Shown here one piece after another: positions 44,297-52,938 of a DNA stretch of 64,000 nucleotides (position 1 is its first letter; each line of letters begins with the position of its first letter). The notes under the pieces were generated by a model, which was not told the DNA's origin, did not search any database, and saw only the letters and a list, made by a program, of their open reading frames with translations. The translations under genes and the position numbers were made by a program. The DNA comes from Desmospora profundinema. Its GTDB lineage: Bacteria > Bacillota > Bacilli > Thermoactinomycetales > DSM-45169. The stretch is taken from NCBI RefSeq assembly GCF_031454155.1, contig NZ_JAVDQG010000002.1, positions 186,001 through 250,000 of the forward strand. The letters are read 5' to 3'.

Positions 44297-44370
44297 TGGA
44301 GCGGATGACGGGAATCGAACCCGCGTTACCAGCTTGGGAAGCTGGTGTTCTACCATTGAACTACATCCGC
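44297..44370 (-). tRNA. tRNA-Gly (CCC)
   Basis: The minus strand folds as a cloverleaf. Acceptor GCGGATG pairs with CATCCGC, D-arm is TAGTTCAATGGTAGAACA, anticodon stem CCAGC/GCTGG encloses loop TTCCCAA, T-loop is GGTTCGATTCC, and CCA is encoded. Positions 34-36 read CCC, a decoder for the GGG codon, as opposed to the more usual TCC or GCC glycine tRNAs of low-GC relatives. Confidence 0.93.
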
Positions 44371-44443
44371 ACATCAAGTTGTTCAAATGATGACGAAAAT
44401 CATCTTATCACGGAAAAAAGAAAAAAGCAAGCGTTTGTTCCAT

Positions 44444-44470
44444 AAAAAAACCGCCCCATAGGGGCGGTTT
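44444..44470 (-). terminator. Terminator after the DUF4190-like gene
   Basis: AACCGCCCC (44449-44457) pairs with GGGGCGGTT (44461-44469) with loop ATA, followed on minus by TTTTTTTATGG. Confidence 0.9.
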
Positions 44471-44496
44471 CATCCGACAAACGGATCAACCTTTGC

Positions 44497-45045
44497 CTAA
44501 AAACCCGCGATGGGAGCGATGAAAGCGGTCAGGATAATGGAGACGGCCCCGAGGCCAACCGCCCACACACCTAATCGGTTTCCACGGCGGGCACTGATAA
44601 TACCCAGGACGATCGCAGCAGGCCCTAACAGGAAGGGAACCATAAAAAAGGAGAGCACGGACAGAACCAGACTGAAAATACCCATGCCCCGGCCCGCATC
44701 CCTGGTTTCGGGGGATCGATCATCCCGTTCCCGCTCGCGTTCAATGGGTCCGGCAACGGGAGCCACCTCGGTTGCAGCCTCCACATCTCCGTATCCCCTG
44801 TGCTCATCAGCGGGAAACGCCTCACGGGCATCCAGGATTCGGTCATCCCGGTGCTCCGCCATGGCTTCTTCGCCAAACTCCACGTCATCGGCCGCATCCA
44901 TCAGGCCGGGAACCCTCACGAGGTCGACTGCACCGGGTTCGTCGGCAAATTCCACTTCATCCGCCGCACGGTCGATGCCGGCTTCGTTACCGCGACGCGG
45001 TTGATGGTTGCGGTTGTTCTTCTTTTTCTTTTTATGATGCGCCAT
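44497..45045 (-). CDS. DUF4190-like membrane protein with acidic N-terminal tail
   Basis: The 182-residue protein begins with a lysine stretch (HHKKKKKNNRNHQPRRGNE). An Asp/Glu-rich segment of about 90 residues follows, where DEVEFADEP and DDVEFGEEA repeat a theme. Two C-terminal membrane helices come next: MGIFSLVLSVLSFFMVPFLL and GVWAVGLGAVSIILTAFIAP, with the loop ISARRGNRLG typical of DUF4190-type proteins. Its function is unknown. The start ATG is preceded by GAGGGGAGGC. It is a single gene with its own terminator. Confidence 0.7.
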   Translation of the reverse strand: MAHHKKKKKNNRNHQPRRGNEAGIDRAADEVEFADEPGAVDLVRVPGLMDAADDVEFGEEAMAEHRDDRILDAREAFPADEHRGYGDVEAATEVAPVAGPIERERERDDRSPETRDAGRGMGIFSLVLSVLSFFMVPFLLGPAAIVLGIISARRGNRLGVWAVGLGAVSIILTAFIAPIAGF

Positions 45046-45475
45046 GAATCATGCCTCCCCTCTGACGGGTTGCCATTAGTATGCGCATCCACTCTTCCCA
45101 CGATCATGTCAGTTTACACCAACTACAGCCCATGAGGAGGGTCCTTTGCACTCAAGAACAACGGTCTCTGCCGGGGCACTTTTCGTTTCCCGGGCTCGTG
45201 GGTGATCAGTGGATCAGATTCGTCCTAGTCCGGATGGGTTATTTGCCCCTTTACGCCTTGTTTGTCCGAAAAACCGGTGCTAAGATGAAATCGTTAAACG
45301 TAACGGAAAAAGCCTGATTCTCTTGTGAATCGAAACATGTTGACCGTTATGATTAACCGGACACTTCGGAAAAAATGATCAGCCGAAGCCGCTCGGAGAA
45401 AAGCCGCCATGCCTGTATAGATGAATAAAAAATCATGAATCGAACCCGTATTATGGACACCAGGGAGAGGATCGC
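45046..45475. other. Intergenic region without a supported gene
   Basis: A plus-strand frame of 78 codons (45081-45317) is open and its later part (QWIRFVLVRMGYLPLYALFV) is hydrophobic. It has no good start site, however, and part of it is out of step with any known family. I see no hairpin, repeat or promoter that would explain the stretch. Confidence 0.4.
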
Positions 45476-46291
45476 ATGGAGTGGAAAAACCTATTTCGCG
45501 GGCTGATTATGGGGATCAGTGACTTGATTCCGGGTGTAAGTGGAGGGACAATCGCCGTCATCCTCGGTTTTTATGATCGATTACTCGGAGCAGTCAGCGG
45601 TTTCTTCAGCAAAGATTGGAAACAACATATCGGGTTTTTGCTTCCTTTGGCTATGGGAATGGGTACGGCATTGGTACTATTGAGCCGTCTTATTCATTAT
45701 TTGCTCGAACACCATTTTGTGCCGACTCAATTTTTTTTCATGGGCTTGATTCTCGGAGTGATTCCTTATCTGGTAAAACGGGTGGATGCAAAACATAATT
45801 TTGCTTTCCGTCATTGGATTATTCTCCTCATTGCTGCCGTTCTGATCGCTTCCATGGTCTTCGTCAACCCCGACCGATCGGCGGAACCGATGACAACCTT
45901 ATCGTTCTTCTCTGTTTTGGGCTTATTTTTTTCCGGTTGGCTTGCCAGTATGGCCATGTTACTGCCGGGAATCAGCGGTTCGTTAGTGTTGCTTCTTCTC
46001 GGCGTCTATTCAACGGCCATTCACGCTCTGTCAACCCTGAACCTTCCACTGATTGCCATCATCGGATCCGGGGTAGCCGTCGGTTTTATCGTGAGCAGTA
46101 AATCCATTCGGTATTTACTTGCCCGATATCCTCACATGATGTATGCCCTTATCATCGGTCTGATCATTGGTTCCACCTTCGTTGTTTTTCCAGGATTTGC
46201 GCCGGATTTTGGCACAATGGTGGCCAGTATCATCACGTTTGGATCGGGTCTGGGTCTTACCACCTTTTTCAGTGCAAAAAACAAGGGCTAA
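45476..46291 (+). CDS. DUF368 polyprenyl-phosphate transporter (PopT family)
   Basis: The 271-residue membrane protein has about eight helices. The signature MGISDLIPGVSGGTIAVILG near the N-terminus and its internal echo LPGISGSLVLLLLGVYS define DUF368. Family members were recently shown to return undecaprenyl phosphate from the outer to the inner leaflet, recycling the carrier for wall synthesis. ATG 45476 follows GGGAGAGG. A DedA-family protein, the other known carrier-recycling family, is encoded at 62.1 kb. Confidence 0.88.
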   Translation: MEWKNLFRGLIMGISDLIPGVSGGTIAVILGFYDRLLGAVSGFFSKDWKQHIGFLLPLAMGMGTALVLLSRLIHYLLEHHFVPTQFFFMGLILGVIPYLVKRVDAKHNFAFRHWIILLIAAVLIASMVFVNPDRSAEPMTTLSFFSVLGLFFSGWLASMAMLLPGISGSLVLLLLGVYSTAIHALSTLNLPLIAIIGSGVAVGFIVSSKSIRYLLARYPHMMYALIIGLIIGSTFVVFPGFAPDFGTMVASIITFGSGLGLTTFFSAKNKG

Positions 46292-46315
46292 CCAACCCCC
46301 GTTTTTAAAATAAAG

Positions 46316-46360
46316 AAAAGCAGCCCCCCAAGATCCTTTCAAGCTTGGGGGGCTGCTTTG
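46316..46360. terminator. Bidirectional terminator
   Basis: AAAGCAGCCCCCCAAG (46317-46332) pairs perfectly with CTTGGGGGGCTGCTTT (46344-46359) between the convergent DUF368 and peptide-binding-protein genes. Confidence 0.92.
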
Positions 46361-46370
46361 GTTTTATCGA

Positions 46371-47981
46371 TTACTCTTCAATCTCCACATATTTATAATC
46401 GTTGGGACCCACGATGTGGCGCAGGACTCCTTTCACGTTTTCCTGTTCCAGAATGACATTATTATAGTAAAAGAGTGGGAACATGGGCACTTCTTCCATT
46501 AACCGTTCTTCGGCTTCATGTAAAAGCTCCATCCGCTTGGCCTCGTCATTTTCCCCGTTGGCGTTCCGGAGCAGTTGGTCGTATGTTTTGTTACTCCAGC
46601 CGGTTCGGTTCATCGGATGGCCGGTGGTGAAGCTTTCCAAGTAGTTGTAGGGATCGTTATAGTCGGGCAAAAAGCTGGAACGGGACAGGGAATAATCCAG
46701 TCCCTTCTGCTCGTCGAAAAAGACACCCACTTCCCGCGCCTGCAATCCCACTTCTACTCCCAGGTGTTCCCGGTACATCTCCTGGATCGCTTCGGCCACT
46801 TTTTTGTGCTGGTCATCCTTGTTATAGAGGATCTCCACTTTGGGAAGTTCATCCCATCCTTCTTCTTTCATTCCTTCTTCCAGCAATGTTTTGGCTTGTT
46901 CAAACTGGGCGTCCTGCAACACTTCCTTTCCGCTTGCACGAAAATCGCCGGATTCGGTTACCGTGCCGGGGGAGACAAAACCCAACGCAATCCGCTGTTG
47001 CTTTTCCGTTACCTGATCCACGATCGCTTGGCGGTCCACCGCCATCGCGAAGGCTTGACGCACTTTTTTGTTGGTAAACGGCTCCTTTGTCGTGTTGAAA
47101 CGGTAAAACTCCAACCCGGAAGCATCCTCTACCCGCGCCTCCCCTTTCTCAATAAGGGAACCCATCAGATCGGGGGGAGCATCTCCCAAATGCAGCTCTC
47201 CTTTCTTAAATTGTTGGTAAATGGTGGTTTTATCCTCGATCATCGACCATTCGATCCCGCCCAGCTTGACCGCATCTGAATCGTGATAATGCTCGTTTTT
47301 AACCGCCACGATCTTGTTTTTATGTTTCCAATCCTTCATCGCGAAGGGACCGTTGCTGATATACCCGTCGGCTTCGGCAAAGGGTTGTGCCTCCCCTTCC
47401 ACACTGGCTTGATGAACCGGTGAAAAGGTTGTGTAGGCGGTCAGCTCTTCAAAGAAAGGAGTGGGTTGTTCCAGTTCCACCACCAATGTCCGCTCGTCTT
47501 CTGCCTTTACCCCTACCTCATCCACCTCGGCTTTTCCAGCGTTATACGCTTCCCCGTTTTTAATGAAATACATCAGGAAAGCCGCTCCTGAAGCCGTGTC
47601 GGGATCCAGAACGCGTTTCCAGGCATACTCAAAATCCCCGGCCGTCACAGGATCACCGTTGGACCATTTCAACCCGTCCCGCAGCGTAAAGGTGTAAGTG
47701 AGACCATCCTCCGACTTTTCCACTTTTTCTGCAGCCGCCGGCTGAGTCTGGTCATTTTCATCCAAACGTGTCAGCCCCTCAAACAGGTTGTGCACCACTT
47801 GCATCGAATTGGAGTCAAACGCTTGTGCCGGATCCAGCGATGTCGGCTCCCCGGTGCCCAGGTTCAGCTTTAAGATCTGGCCGCCATTGGCATCCGTGTC
47901 GGAATTACCCCCACCACAGGCATTCAAAAGCAGACTGATCAACAAAATGAATACCAGCGATCCCCATCCGCCCTTTTTCAT
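46371..47981 (-). CDS. Oligopeptide-binding lipoprotein (OppA/DppE-like)
   Basis: The 536-residue lipoprotein has a signal peptide ending in lipobox LLNAC. The family-5 binding domain has LNLGTGEPTSLDPAQAFDSN at the start, FTLRDGLKWSNGDPVTAGDF as the SBP_bac_5 signature, and VRQAFAMAVDRQAIV. It binds peptides, possibly murein tripeptide as DppE does, for uptake. ATG 47981 follows GAGGGGG by eight bases. No permease or ATPase genes adjoin, so it would work with a transporter encoded elsewhere. The divergent NlpC/P60 gene supports a murein-peptide link. Confidence 0.87.
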   Translation of the reverse strand: MKKGGWGSLVFILLISLLLNACGGGNSDTDANGGQILKLNLGTGEPTSLDPAQAFDSNSMQVVHNLFEGLTRLDENDQTQPAAAEKVEKSEDGLTYTFTLRDGLKWSNGDPVTAGDFEYAWKRVLDPDTASGAAFLMYFIKNGEAYNAGKAEVDEVGVKAEDERTLVVELEQPTPFFEELTAYTTFSPVHQASVEGEAQPFAEADGYISNGPFAMKDWKHKNKIVAVKNEHYHDSDAVKLGGIEWSMIEDKTTIYQQFKKGELHLGDAPPDLMGSLIEKGEARVEDASGLEFYRFNTTKEPFTNKKVRQAFAMAVDRQAIVDQVTEKQQRIALGFVSPGTVTESGDFRASGKEVLQDAQFEQAKTLLEEGMKEEGWDELPKVEILYNKDDQHKKVAEAIQEMYREHLGVEVGLQAREVGVFFDEQKGLDYSLSRSSFLPDYNDPYNYLESFTTGHPMNRTGWSNKTYDQLLRNANGENDEAKRMELLHEAEERLMEEVPMFPLFYYNNVILEQENVKGVLRHIVGPNDYKYVEIEE

Positions 47982-48176
47982 TCCAGTCGCCCCCTCATCC
48001 ATTGGTTTTCCTTGTATGCCTATCCCGCACAAGTCTCACCAAAAAGTCACTTTGTCCCCAGATCTTGTTGCATGATTAGCATATGTTCGAATTTTCGAGA
48101 TCAGACAAACAAACTCCTTCCTTTGCGTTAGAATTAAAAGAGGATAGGGAATATTTCAATAATAAGGAGGGTTTCC

Positions 48177-49079
48177 ATGACGATTCAAATGGCAAAGTAC
48201 CCCGTCGTCCACGTATGGCGGAGTCCCCAAGCCCCCCGGGAAATCGACCGGCCGGTGTGCATGGATCCGCCCGACTTGGCCGCCTGGTTGCATAAGATGA
48301 AAACAGAAGACCGGAAAGGGTTGGGCGGTCGGCTGGATACGCAGCTTCTCCTCGGTGAGCCGGTCCGGGTATTGCAGGAAGAAGACGGCTGGTTCCAGGT
48401 GGTGGTACCGGACCAACCGACCCATCTGGATGAAAGAGGATACCCCGGCTGGGTTCCATCCACACATTTGATCGACCATCCCGATTACAGTCGGGCTTGG
48501 ACAAAAGGTCCCCTTGTCCATGTCACCGCCACCACCAGCCGGCTTTGCCGCGCGGATGGATCGATCCTTTTCTTAAGCTATATGACCCGACTTCCCCGAG
48601 TGGGTGAACAAGACGGCGATGTCTGGGTTCTCACGCCCGACGGCAAAACAGGACTGCTGCCGGCAGCGGATGTCATCACTGCTTCGCAGTTGCCCGTTAC
48701 GGACCCCGCAACACGGATCGACGACGCCCAGCGCTTTTTGGGATTGCCGTATTTATGGGCAGGAATGTCCTCCTTTGGTTTCGACTGCTCCGGTTTTATG
48801 TATCGCCTCTTTCAAGCAGGAGGCATTCGCATTCCCCGAGACGCCCATGATCAATTTCATTCGGGCCGTCCCATTCCTGCAAAAAAACTGGCCGCTGGTG
48901 ATCTCGTCTTTTTTGCCCATGAACAGGGAACGGGCGTGATCCACCATGTCGGAATGATGGTGGACCACACCCGTTTCATCCATTCTCCCCGGAGCGGCTT
49001 TCCGGTGCGCATCAATCGATTGACGGAAGAACCGTATCATGGGGAATGCTGTGGAGGAGCACGTTATGAAAAACCGTGA
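48177..49079 (+). CDS. NlpC/P60 gamma-D-glutamyl-diamino acid endopeptidase (YkfC-like)
   Basis: The 300-residue protein has no signal peptide. Two SH3-like segments (about 1-180, e.g. VLQEEDGWFQVVVPDQPTHL) precede a C-terminal NlpC/P60 domain. The catalytic Cys is in FGFDCSGFMYRLFQ, the His in VIHHVGMMVD, and the third polar residue near FIHSPRSG. This plan matches YkfC, a cytoplasmic enzyme that splits L-Ala-gamma-D-Glu-diamino acid peptides recovered from the wall. ATG 48177 is six bases from AAGGAGGG. It diverges from a peptide-binding lipoprotein, consistent with murein peptide recycling. Confidence 0.87.
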   Translation: MTIQMAKYPVVHVWRSPQAPREIDRPVCMDPPDLAAWLHKMKTEDRKGLGGRLDTQLLLGEPVRVLQEEDGWFQVVVPDQPTHLDERGYPGWVPSTHLIDHPDYSRAWTKGPLVHVTATTSRLCRADGSILFLSYMTRLPRVGEQDGDVWVLTPDGKTGLLPAADVITASQLPVTDPATRIDDAQRFLGLPYLWAGMSSFGFDCSGFMYRLFQAGGIRIPRDAHDQFHSGRPIPAKKLAAGDLVFFAHEQGTGVIHHVGMMVDHTRFIHSPRSGFPVRINRLTEEPYHGECCGGARYEKP

Positions 49080-49140
49080 CGGTTAGGCATAGATCTGTCC
49101 GACACGCCGCTCTACCGTTTCGACGTAAAAATTGCCTTCC

Positions 49141-50454
49141 TCATACGCCAGCATGTTCTCGGCAAAGCCATTCTACAAACTGATCCTGGAGCCTCTCCCC
49201 GTGTTCATCCTCCAAAAGTCCATTGATCAACAGGGAAAAAATCGCCACCACTGCGCCCCCATCCCGCAAAAGATACCCGGTTAACGAGCGAACGCCTGTC
49301 AGGGAACCGGTCTTGGCCGCTACCGCCATCGGTGCGGAAAGTGGCGGGCGCCTCTCCAGCGTGCCGCTTATTCCCCAACGGGCCAAGCTGTCCATCCATT
49401 CTTTCCGATGGGGTAAGTCTAACCGGCGACGCATCCAGGATGCCAATGCTCGAGGGGTGACGGCGTTATAGGGCGACAGACCGGAGCCATCAGTTTGGCG
49501 GGCCGGGGGTTCCACACCCAGCTCACGCCAATGATTAGAGAGTGTTTCCAGCCCCCGCGCGTGGGAGAAGACACCGTTATGATCCCGTCCCACTGTTCGC
49601 AGCAAGATTTCCGCGGTCAGATTATCACTGTCCCCGTTGACCCGAGAGAGGAACGCGGTCAGCGGGTACGAAGACTGGATCCATTCATTCGTTACCTGAC
49701 GGTAGGGCTCAAAGCGGATCCGGGGATCCCTATCCACCTGGATTCCCGCCTTGCGGCACATACGGGTCAACCCTTCGACGAAAAAATGCGGGCCCGAAGC
49801 CACCGCCCCTTCTACATGCGGCTCATCCTTTGAAAGCGTTCCTTGAAGGAAAAAGTGATTGGTATCTCGCTTCCTTCGGACCTTCACATCCGTTGGACGG
49901 GTGGAATCCCAACACACATCGGCATCCAACCCAATCTGAGCACCCTCGGGTTTCCACGTCCAAACAGGCCCCTTCGGACCGGGATGAGCGGAAAAACGGA
50001 TTCGGTTCCCTTCAGACACAAACGCGCTCACGGGGGCGGCAAAACCTTCGCCGAGATCATCCCACATCCAACCCGGTGCCCATACCGGATCTGGGTTGAC
50101 GGAACAATCCAGGCGGAATTCACTCAGCCGTTTCAAACCCGCCCGCTTCATCTCCACCGCCACCACTGCGCTTTGGGCCTCATCAAAGCCGGGGTCCCCG
50201 CCGCCGCGAATCCAACAAATCCCCTCCTCCCACGAGAATCGGGTCTGCCAGCGAAATTCAGGTCCCAGCCGATCCAACGCCGTACCGGCCGTCCACAGCT
50301 TCTGATTGGAAGCGGGTATGAAATGTTTTTCCGAATCCTGTTCCCACCACACCCTTCCCGACGGATCCATCAGACAACAGCCGATGCGAACGCCGGATTC
50401 CCCATGCACCGCCGCCCATTCCGCCCACAGGGTGCGAAGCGATTCTCCTTTCAC
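49141..50454 (-). CDS. PBP4/S13-family D-Ala-D-Ala carboxypeptidase without visible export signal
   Basis: The 437-residue serine peptidase has the three penicillin-binding motifs: S-x-x-K in FIPASNQKLWTAG, S-x-N in GDSDNLTAE and K-T-G in VAAKTGSLTGVRS, with the family's inserted domains between the first two. GTG 50454 overlaps the stop of the DUF1499-like gene; the frame also extends to 50544. Neither start provides a hydrophobic signal, unlike the usual exported PBP4/DacC proteins. A cytoplasmic enzyme acting on recycled murein peptides beside the YkfC-like gene is possible, or the true signal was lost. Confidence 0.82.
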   Translation of the reverse strand: MKGESLRTLWAEWAAVHGESGVRIGCCLMDPSGRVWWEQDSEKHFIPASNQKLWTAGTALDRLGPEFRWQTRFSWEEGICWIRGGGDPGFDEAQSAVVAVEMKRAGLKRLSEFRLDCSVNPDPVWAPGWMWDDLGEGFAAPVSAFVSEGNRIRFSAHPGPKGPVWTWKPEGAQIGLDADVCWDSTRPTDVKVRRKRDTNHFFLQGTLSKDEPHVEGAVASGPHFFVEGLTRMCRKAGIQVDRDPRIRFEPYRQVTNEWIQSSYPLTAFLSRVNGDSDNLTAEILLRTVGRDHNGVFSHARGLETLSNHWRELGVEPPARQTDGSGLSPYNAVTPRALASWMRRRLDLPHRKEWMDSLARWGISGTLERRPPLSAPMAVAAKTGSLTGVRSLTGYLLRDGGAVVAIFSLLINGLLEDEHGERLQDQFVEWLCREHAGV

Positions 50455-50840
50455 TTTGCCGACCCGGATGACGGGGATAGGTGTCGATCCAGATAGGTGT
50501 ATATAGCCCGGATCAGTTTGCGGTTCCATCCACCAAAATCCCACATCCGTCCCCGGATGGCCGCATGAACATCCACTGCAATCGAGAGCGGCGTCATGGC
50601 AACAGGAGTGACCACCACATCATGAGTGATACCCAAGACGCCACGGTGTTCCAGCATGACTTCCCCCCTGTCCTCGTCAACATGGACCAGACGAAACCGG
50701 TTATCCTCCGACGGCAGTTTGCGGATCCGTTCCACCACCTCCCGTAAGGGACCCCGATAATATCGCGTCTTCAGATCGGATTCCCGGGCATGGTCCCCCG
50801 TGCCCGTCACCCCGCTGATCATTCTCTCCAAGCCAGACAT
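50451..50840 (-). CDS. DUF1499-like small protein
   Basis: The 129-residue soluble protein has ESDLKTRYYRGPLREVVERI, VDEDRGEVMLEHRGVLGITH, and a late FGGWNRKLIRAIYTYLDRHL. The sequence SDL-RTRYY-x-x and the Asp/Glu-Gly-Glu turn resemble DUF1499 proteins of unknown function. The gene overlaps the carboxypeptidase by four bases and follows gpsB by about 30. The family assignment is moderate; no function is known. Confidence 0.55.
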   Translation of the reverse strand: MSGLERMISGVTGTGDHARESDLKTRYYRGPLREVVERIRKLPSEDNRFRLVHVDEDRGEVMLEHRGVLGITHDVVVTPVAMTPLSIAVDVHAAIRGRMWDFGGWNRKLIRAIYTYLDRHLSPSSGSAK

Positions 50841-50873
50841 GAATGCACCCCTTTTTCGGATAGTCTCCTTGGA

Positions 50874-51137
50874 CTAGCGACGCATCATCTGTTCCAGCCG
50901 ATCCAGCCGCATCAGGATGTCCTGAATCACTTGGTCCTGCGGGCCGACCGCCTGGCCCCGCTTGCCGCGGGAGTTCGTCCTTTTTAATTCTTCTTTTAAC
51001 TGCTCGTTTTCCTCCAACACGTCTTCGTAGTTTTTAATGATCAGGTCCAAAAACTCGTTCACTTCGTCCACATCATATCCCCGAAGGGTCGTTTTAAAGT
51101 CTTTATCAAAGATGTCCCGCGGTGTCAGACGTTGCAT
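50874..51137 (-). CDS. gpsB: Cell-division regulator GpsB (DivIVA-like)
   Basis: The 87-residue protein has the DivIVA/GpsB N-terminal motif: LTPRDIFDKDFKTTLRGYDV, then DEVNEFLDLIIKNYEDVLEE as the start of a coiled coil. A short C-terminal trimerisation helix (DQVIQDILMRLDRLEQMMRR) follows a basic linker. The length is typical of GpsB and too short for DivIVA. It shuttles penicillin-binding proteins between sidewall and septum. ATG 51137 is preceded by GGGAGGAG. The neighbouring carboxypeptidase gene fits a wall-synthesis context. Confidence 0.9.
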   Translation of the reverse strand: MQRLTPRDIFDKDFKTTLRGYDVDEVNEFLDLIIKNYEDVLEENEQLKEELKRTNSRGKRGQAVGPQDQVIQDILMRLDRLEQMMRR

Positions 51138-51278
51138 AGGTAACTCCTCCCGTATGATTGTTTCTCTGTGCCACCTGGTTCTTTCACCGGGTGGATCGGA
51201 TGGGACCGGGGTGCAACCCCTCACACGTTTCCTATTATTTTATCACAATGTCGAACATTGGCGAGAAGGCCGCTACAT

Positions 51279-51455
51279 AAAAAAGCCCCCAACCGGGGGC
51301 CGACTGCTGACAAACCCATCACAGGACGGTCGGGGTGGTTATCCGTCTCCGCTCCAATGCGTGGCAAGTCGCTCGCCGGATAACCACCCCTCCCTTTTTT
51401 CCAACCATCCCATTGTGTTTGTCACCAATCTGAGACCCCAACCGGGGGCCGACTT
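51279..51455. repeat. Divergent intergenic element flanked by a duplicated hairpin sequence
   Basis: The sequence CCCCAACCGGGGGCCGACT occurs twice, at about 51287-51305 and 51433-51452. Between them, TGACAAACCCATCACAGGAC opposes a degenerate inverted copy ending GTGTTTGTCA. Inside, GGGGTGGTTATCCG pairs with CGGATAACCACCCC, followed by TCCCTTTTTT. The design (outer repeats, long hairpin, T-rich tail) matches the dispersed family with a shortened interior. AAAAAAGCCCCCAACCGGGGGC at the left edge is terminator-like. No gene lies in 51138-51500. Confidence 0.65.
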
Positions 51456-51500
51456 GATTTCCACTCGATGGTCTAACCAATGAACCGGAAACTCCACCCG

Positions 51501-52013
51501 TCAGCGGGCGGCCGGGAACGTGCGCTCAACCATCTCCATGAAATTGTCCGCCAGACCGGCGATGGGGCGGCCTTGCTGGATGTCCCGGGTGTAATCACCC
51601 ATTCTGTCCACAAAGTCCGGGTTGGCGGAAACGAAGACCCGATCCACATTGGGATCCGTCTGACGAACCCGCTTGGAAACCTGGTCTTTCACCTTGTTGG
51701 TCATCCCGCCGGTGTAGTCTTTATCAAATACGACTGCCACATATGCGGTCCGTCCCATCAACATCACCGTAGCGGAATCAATTCGGTCCAGTTTCGCCAC
51801 ATCTTCGGCAATGTTATCCGCCACCCGCATCGTTTCAGCAGGGCGAGCGTCGCGGACCCGATCCACCCGGTCAGTGGCCTCGCGCAAGGGCCGGGTTGGC
51901 TGTCGCACATCCTGACGCGCTTCCTCCGGACGCCGCTGCATAGCGCAACCGACGGAGGTAAAAAAAAGGGCAAATGCCGTCAGGACCACAATCCACTTGG
52001 TCAAAGCACGCAT
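51501..52013 (-). CDS. YhcN/YlaJ-family sporulation lipoprotein
   Basis: The 170-residue lipoprotein has a signal peptide with lipobox TSVGC. The domain VADNIAEDVAKLDRIDSATV, then TAYVAVVFDKDYTGGMTNKV, and VFVSANPDFVDRMGDYTRDI match the YhcN/YlaJ family of spore-envelope lipoproteins. ATG 52013 lies eight bases after AAAGGAG; a GTG at 52022 is too close. The family is forespore-expressed in Bacillus and influences spore outgrowth; its molecular role is unknown. Confidence 0.87.
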   Translation of the reverse strand: MRALTKWIVVLTAFALFFTSVGCAMQRRPEEARQDVRQPTRPLREATDRVDRVRDARPAETMRVADNIAEDVAKLDRIDSATVMLMGRTAYVAVVFDKDYTGGMTNKVKDQVSKRVRQTDPNVDRVFVSANPDFVDRMGDYTRDIQQGRPIAGLADNFMEMVERTFPAAR

Positions 52014-52157
52014 CTCGTTCACTCCTTTTAGTAAAAACGTGCATGCTTAGTATCCGACGGCTCCTTGAAATTATGTACCACCCTGGACAAATGTCAGGGA
52101 TGCACTCACCCGTACCAGTCCCGCCTAGTTCACTTGGTTCCGGTCTGGCATTGTAAC

Positions 52158-52190
52158 AAGAAAGAGACCGCCCACAGGCGGTCTCAAAAG
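52158..52190 (-). terminator. Terminator after the yugP-like gene
   Basis: GAGACCGCC (52164-52172) pairs with GGCGGTCTC (52177-52185) around CACA, with a weak T-rich end on minus. Confidence 0.75.
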
Positions 52191-52197
52191 CGATGCA

Positions 52198-52884
52198 TCA
52201 GTCATTGTTGGCGGAGAAGAACAGGATGATAAACCGCAACAACTCCAGCAAGGCGTACAAGGTGGAAGCCACGTAGGTCATGGCGGCGGCATTTAGTACC
52301 TTGTTCACTCCGCGTTCTTCCAAGTTGCGGATGATCCCCATCTGTACCATGATGTTTTTGGCGCGGCTGCTGGCGTTAAACTCCACCGGCAGGGTGACTA
52401 ATTGAAAAGCGACGGCGGCTGAGAACAGCAGAATCCCCAAACCGAACAACTGTAGTTGACCAAGAAGCAATCCCCCAATCAGCAAAAACGGCGCGATTCC
52501 GGAGGCAAAGTTGGTCACCGGGAACATTTTGTGCCGCAACACCAAAGCACCGTATGCTTCCTTGTGCTGGATGGCGTGGCCGCATTCGTGGGCCGCCACG
52601 GAAACGGCGGCGATGGAATTTTCATGATAGACCGGTTCCGACAGGCGGACCGTTCGGGTCGTCGGGTCGTAATGATCGGTCAAGCTGCCTTGCACCGGTT
52701 CCACGGCTACATCGTGCAAGCCGTGATCGTCCAGGATGCGCCGGGCTACTTCACGGCCGGTCATCCCGGAAGAAGCGTTCACTTTCGCCCACTTTTTAAA
52801 GCTGCCCTTGACAGCGAACTGCGCCCAGATGGTGAGACCAAAAGCAGCGAGAACGACAAAGAGCATAATCGTATTGATGGACAT
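52198..52884 (-). CDS. YugP-type membrane zinc metallopeptidase
   Basis: The 228-residue membrane protein of the Zn_peptidase_2 family has an N-terminal helix, then the soluble part with SGMTGREVARRILDDHGLHD and HYDPTTRTVRLSEPVYHENS. The zinc motif AAHECGHAIQHKEAYGALVL (HExxH variant HECGH) and three C-terminal helices follow. It is probably a membrane protease with unknown substrates. The ATG at 52884 follows GGGGAAATGAAAG. It is a single gene with a terminator. Confidence 0.87.
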   Translation of the reverse strand: MSINTIMLFVVLAAFGLTIWAQFAVKGSFKKWAKVNASSGMTGREVARRILDDHGLHDVAVEPVQGSLTDHYDPTTRTVRLSEPVYHENSIAAVSVAAHECGHAIQHKEAYGALVLRHKMFPVTNFASGIAPFLLIGGLLLGQLQLFGLGILLFSAAVAFQLVTLPVEFNASSRAKNIMVQMGIIRNLEERGVNKVLNAAAMTYVASTLYALLELLRFIILFFSANND

Positions 52885-52938
52885 CTTTCATTTCCCCTTT
52901 TGTCGTGTTTGTTGGTTAGTGTGCACTTTGGATCTCGA

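Noticed and set aside
45081-45317. 78-codon plus-strand frame
   Set aside because: No ribosome site at a usable start, no recognisable domain; kept only as a note in the intergenic region.
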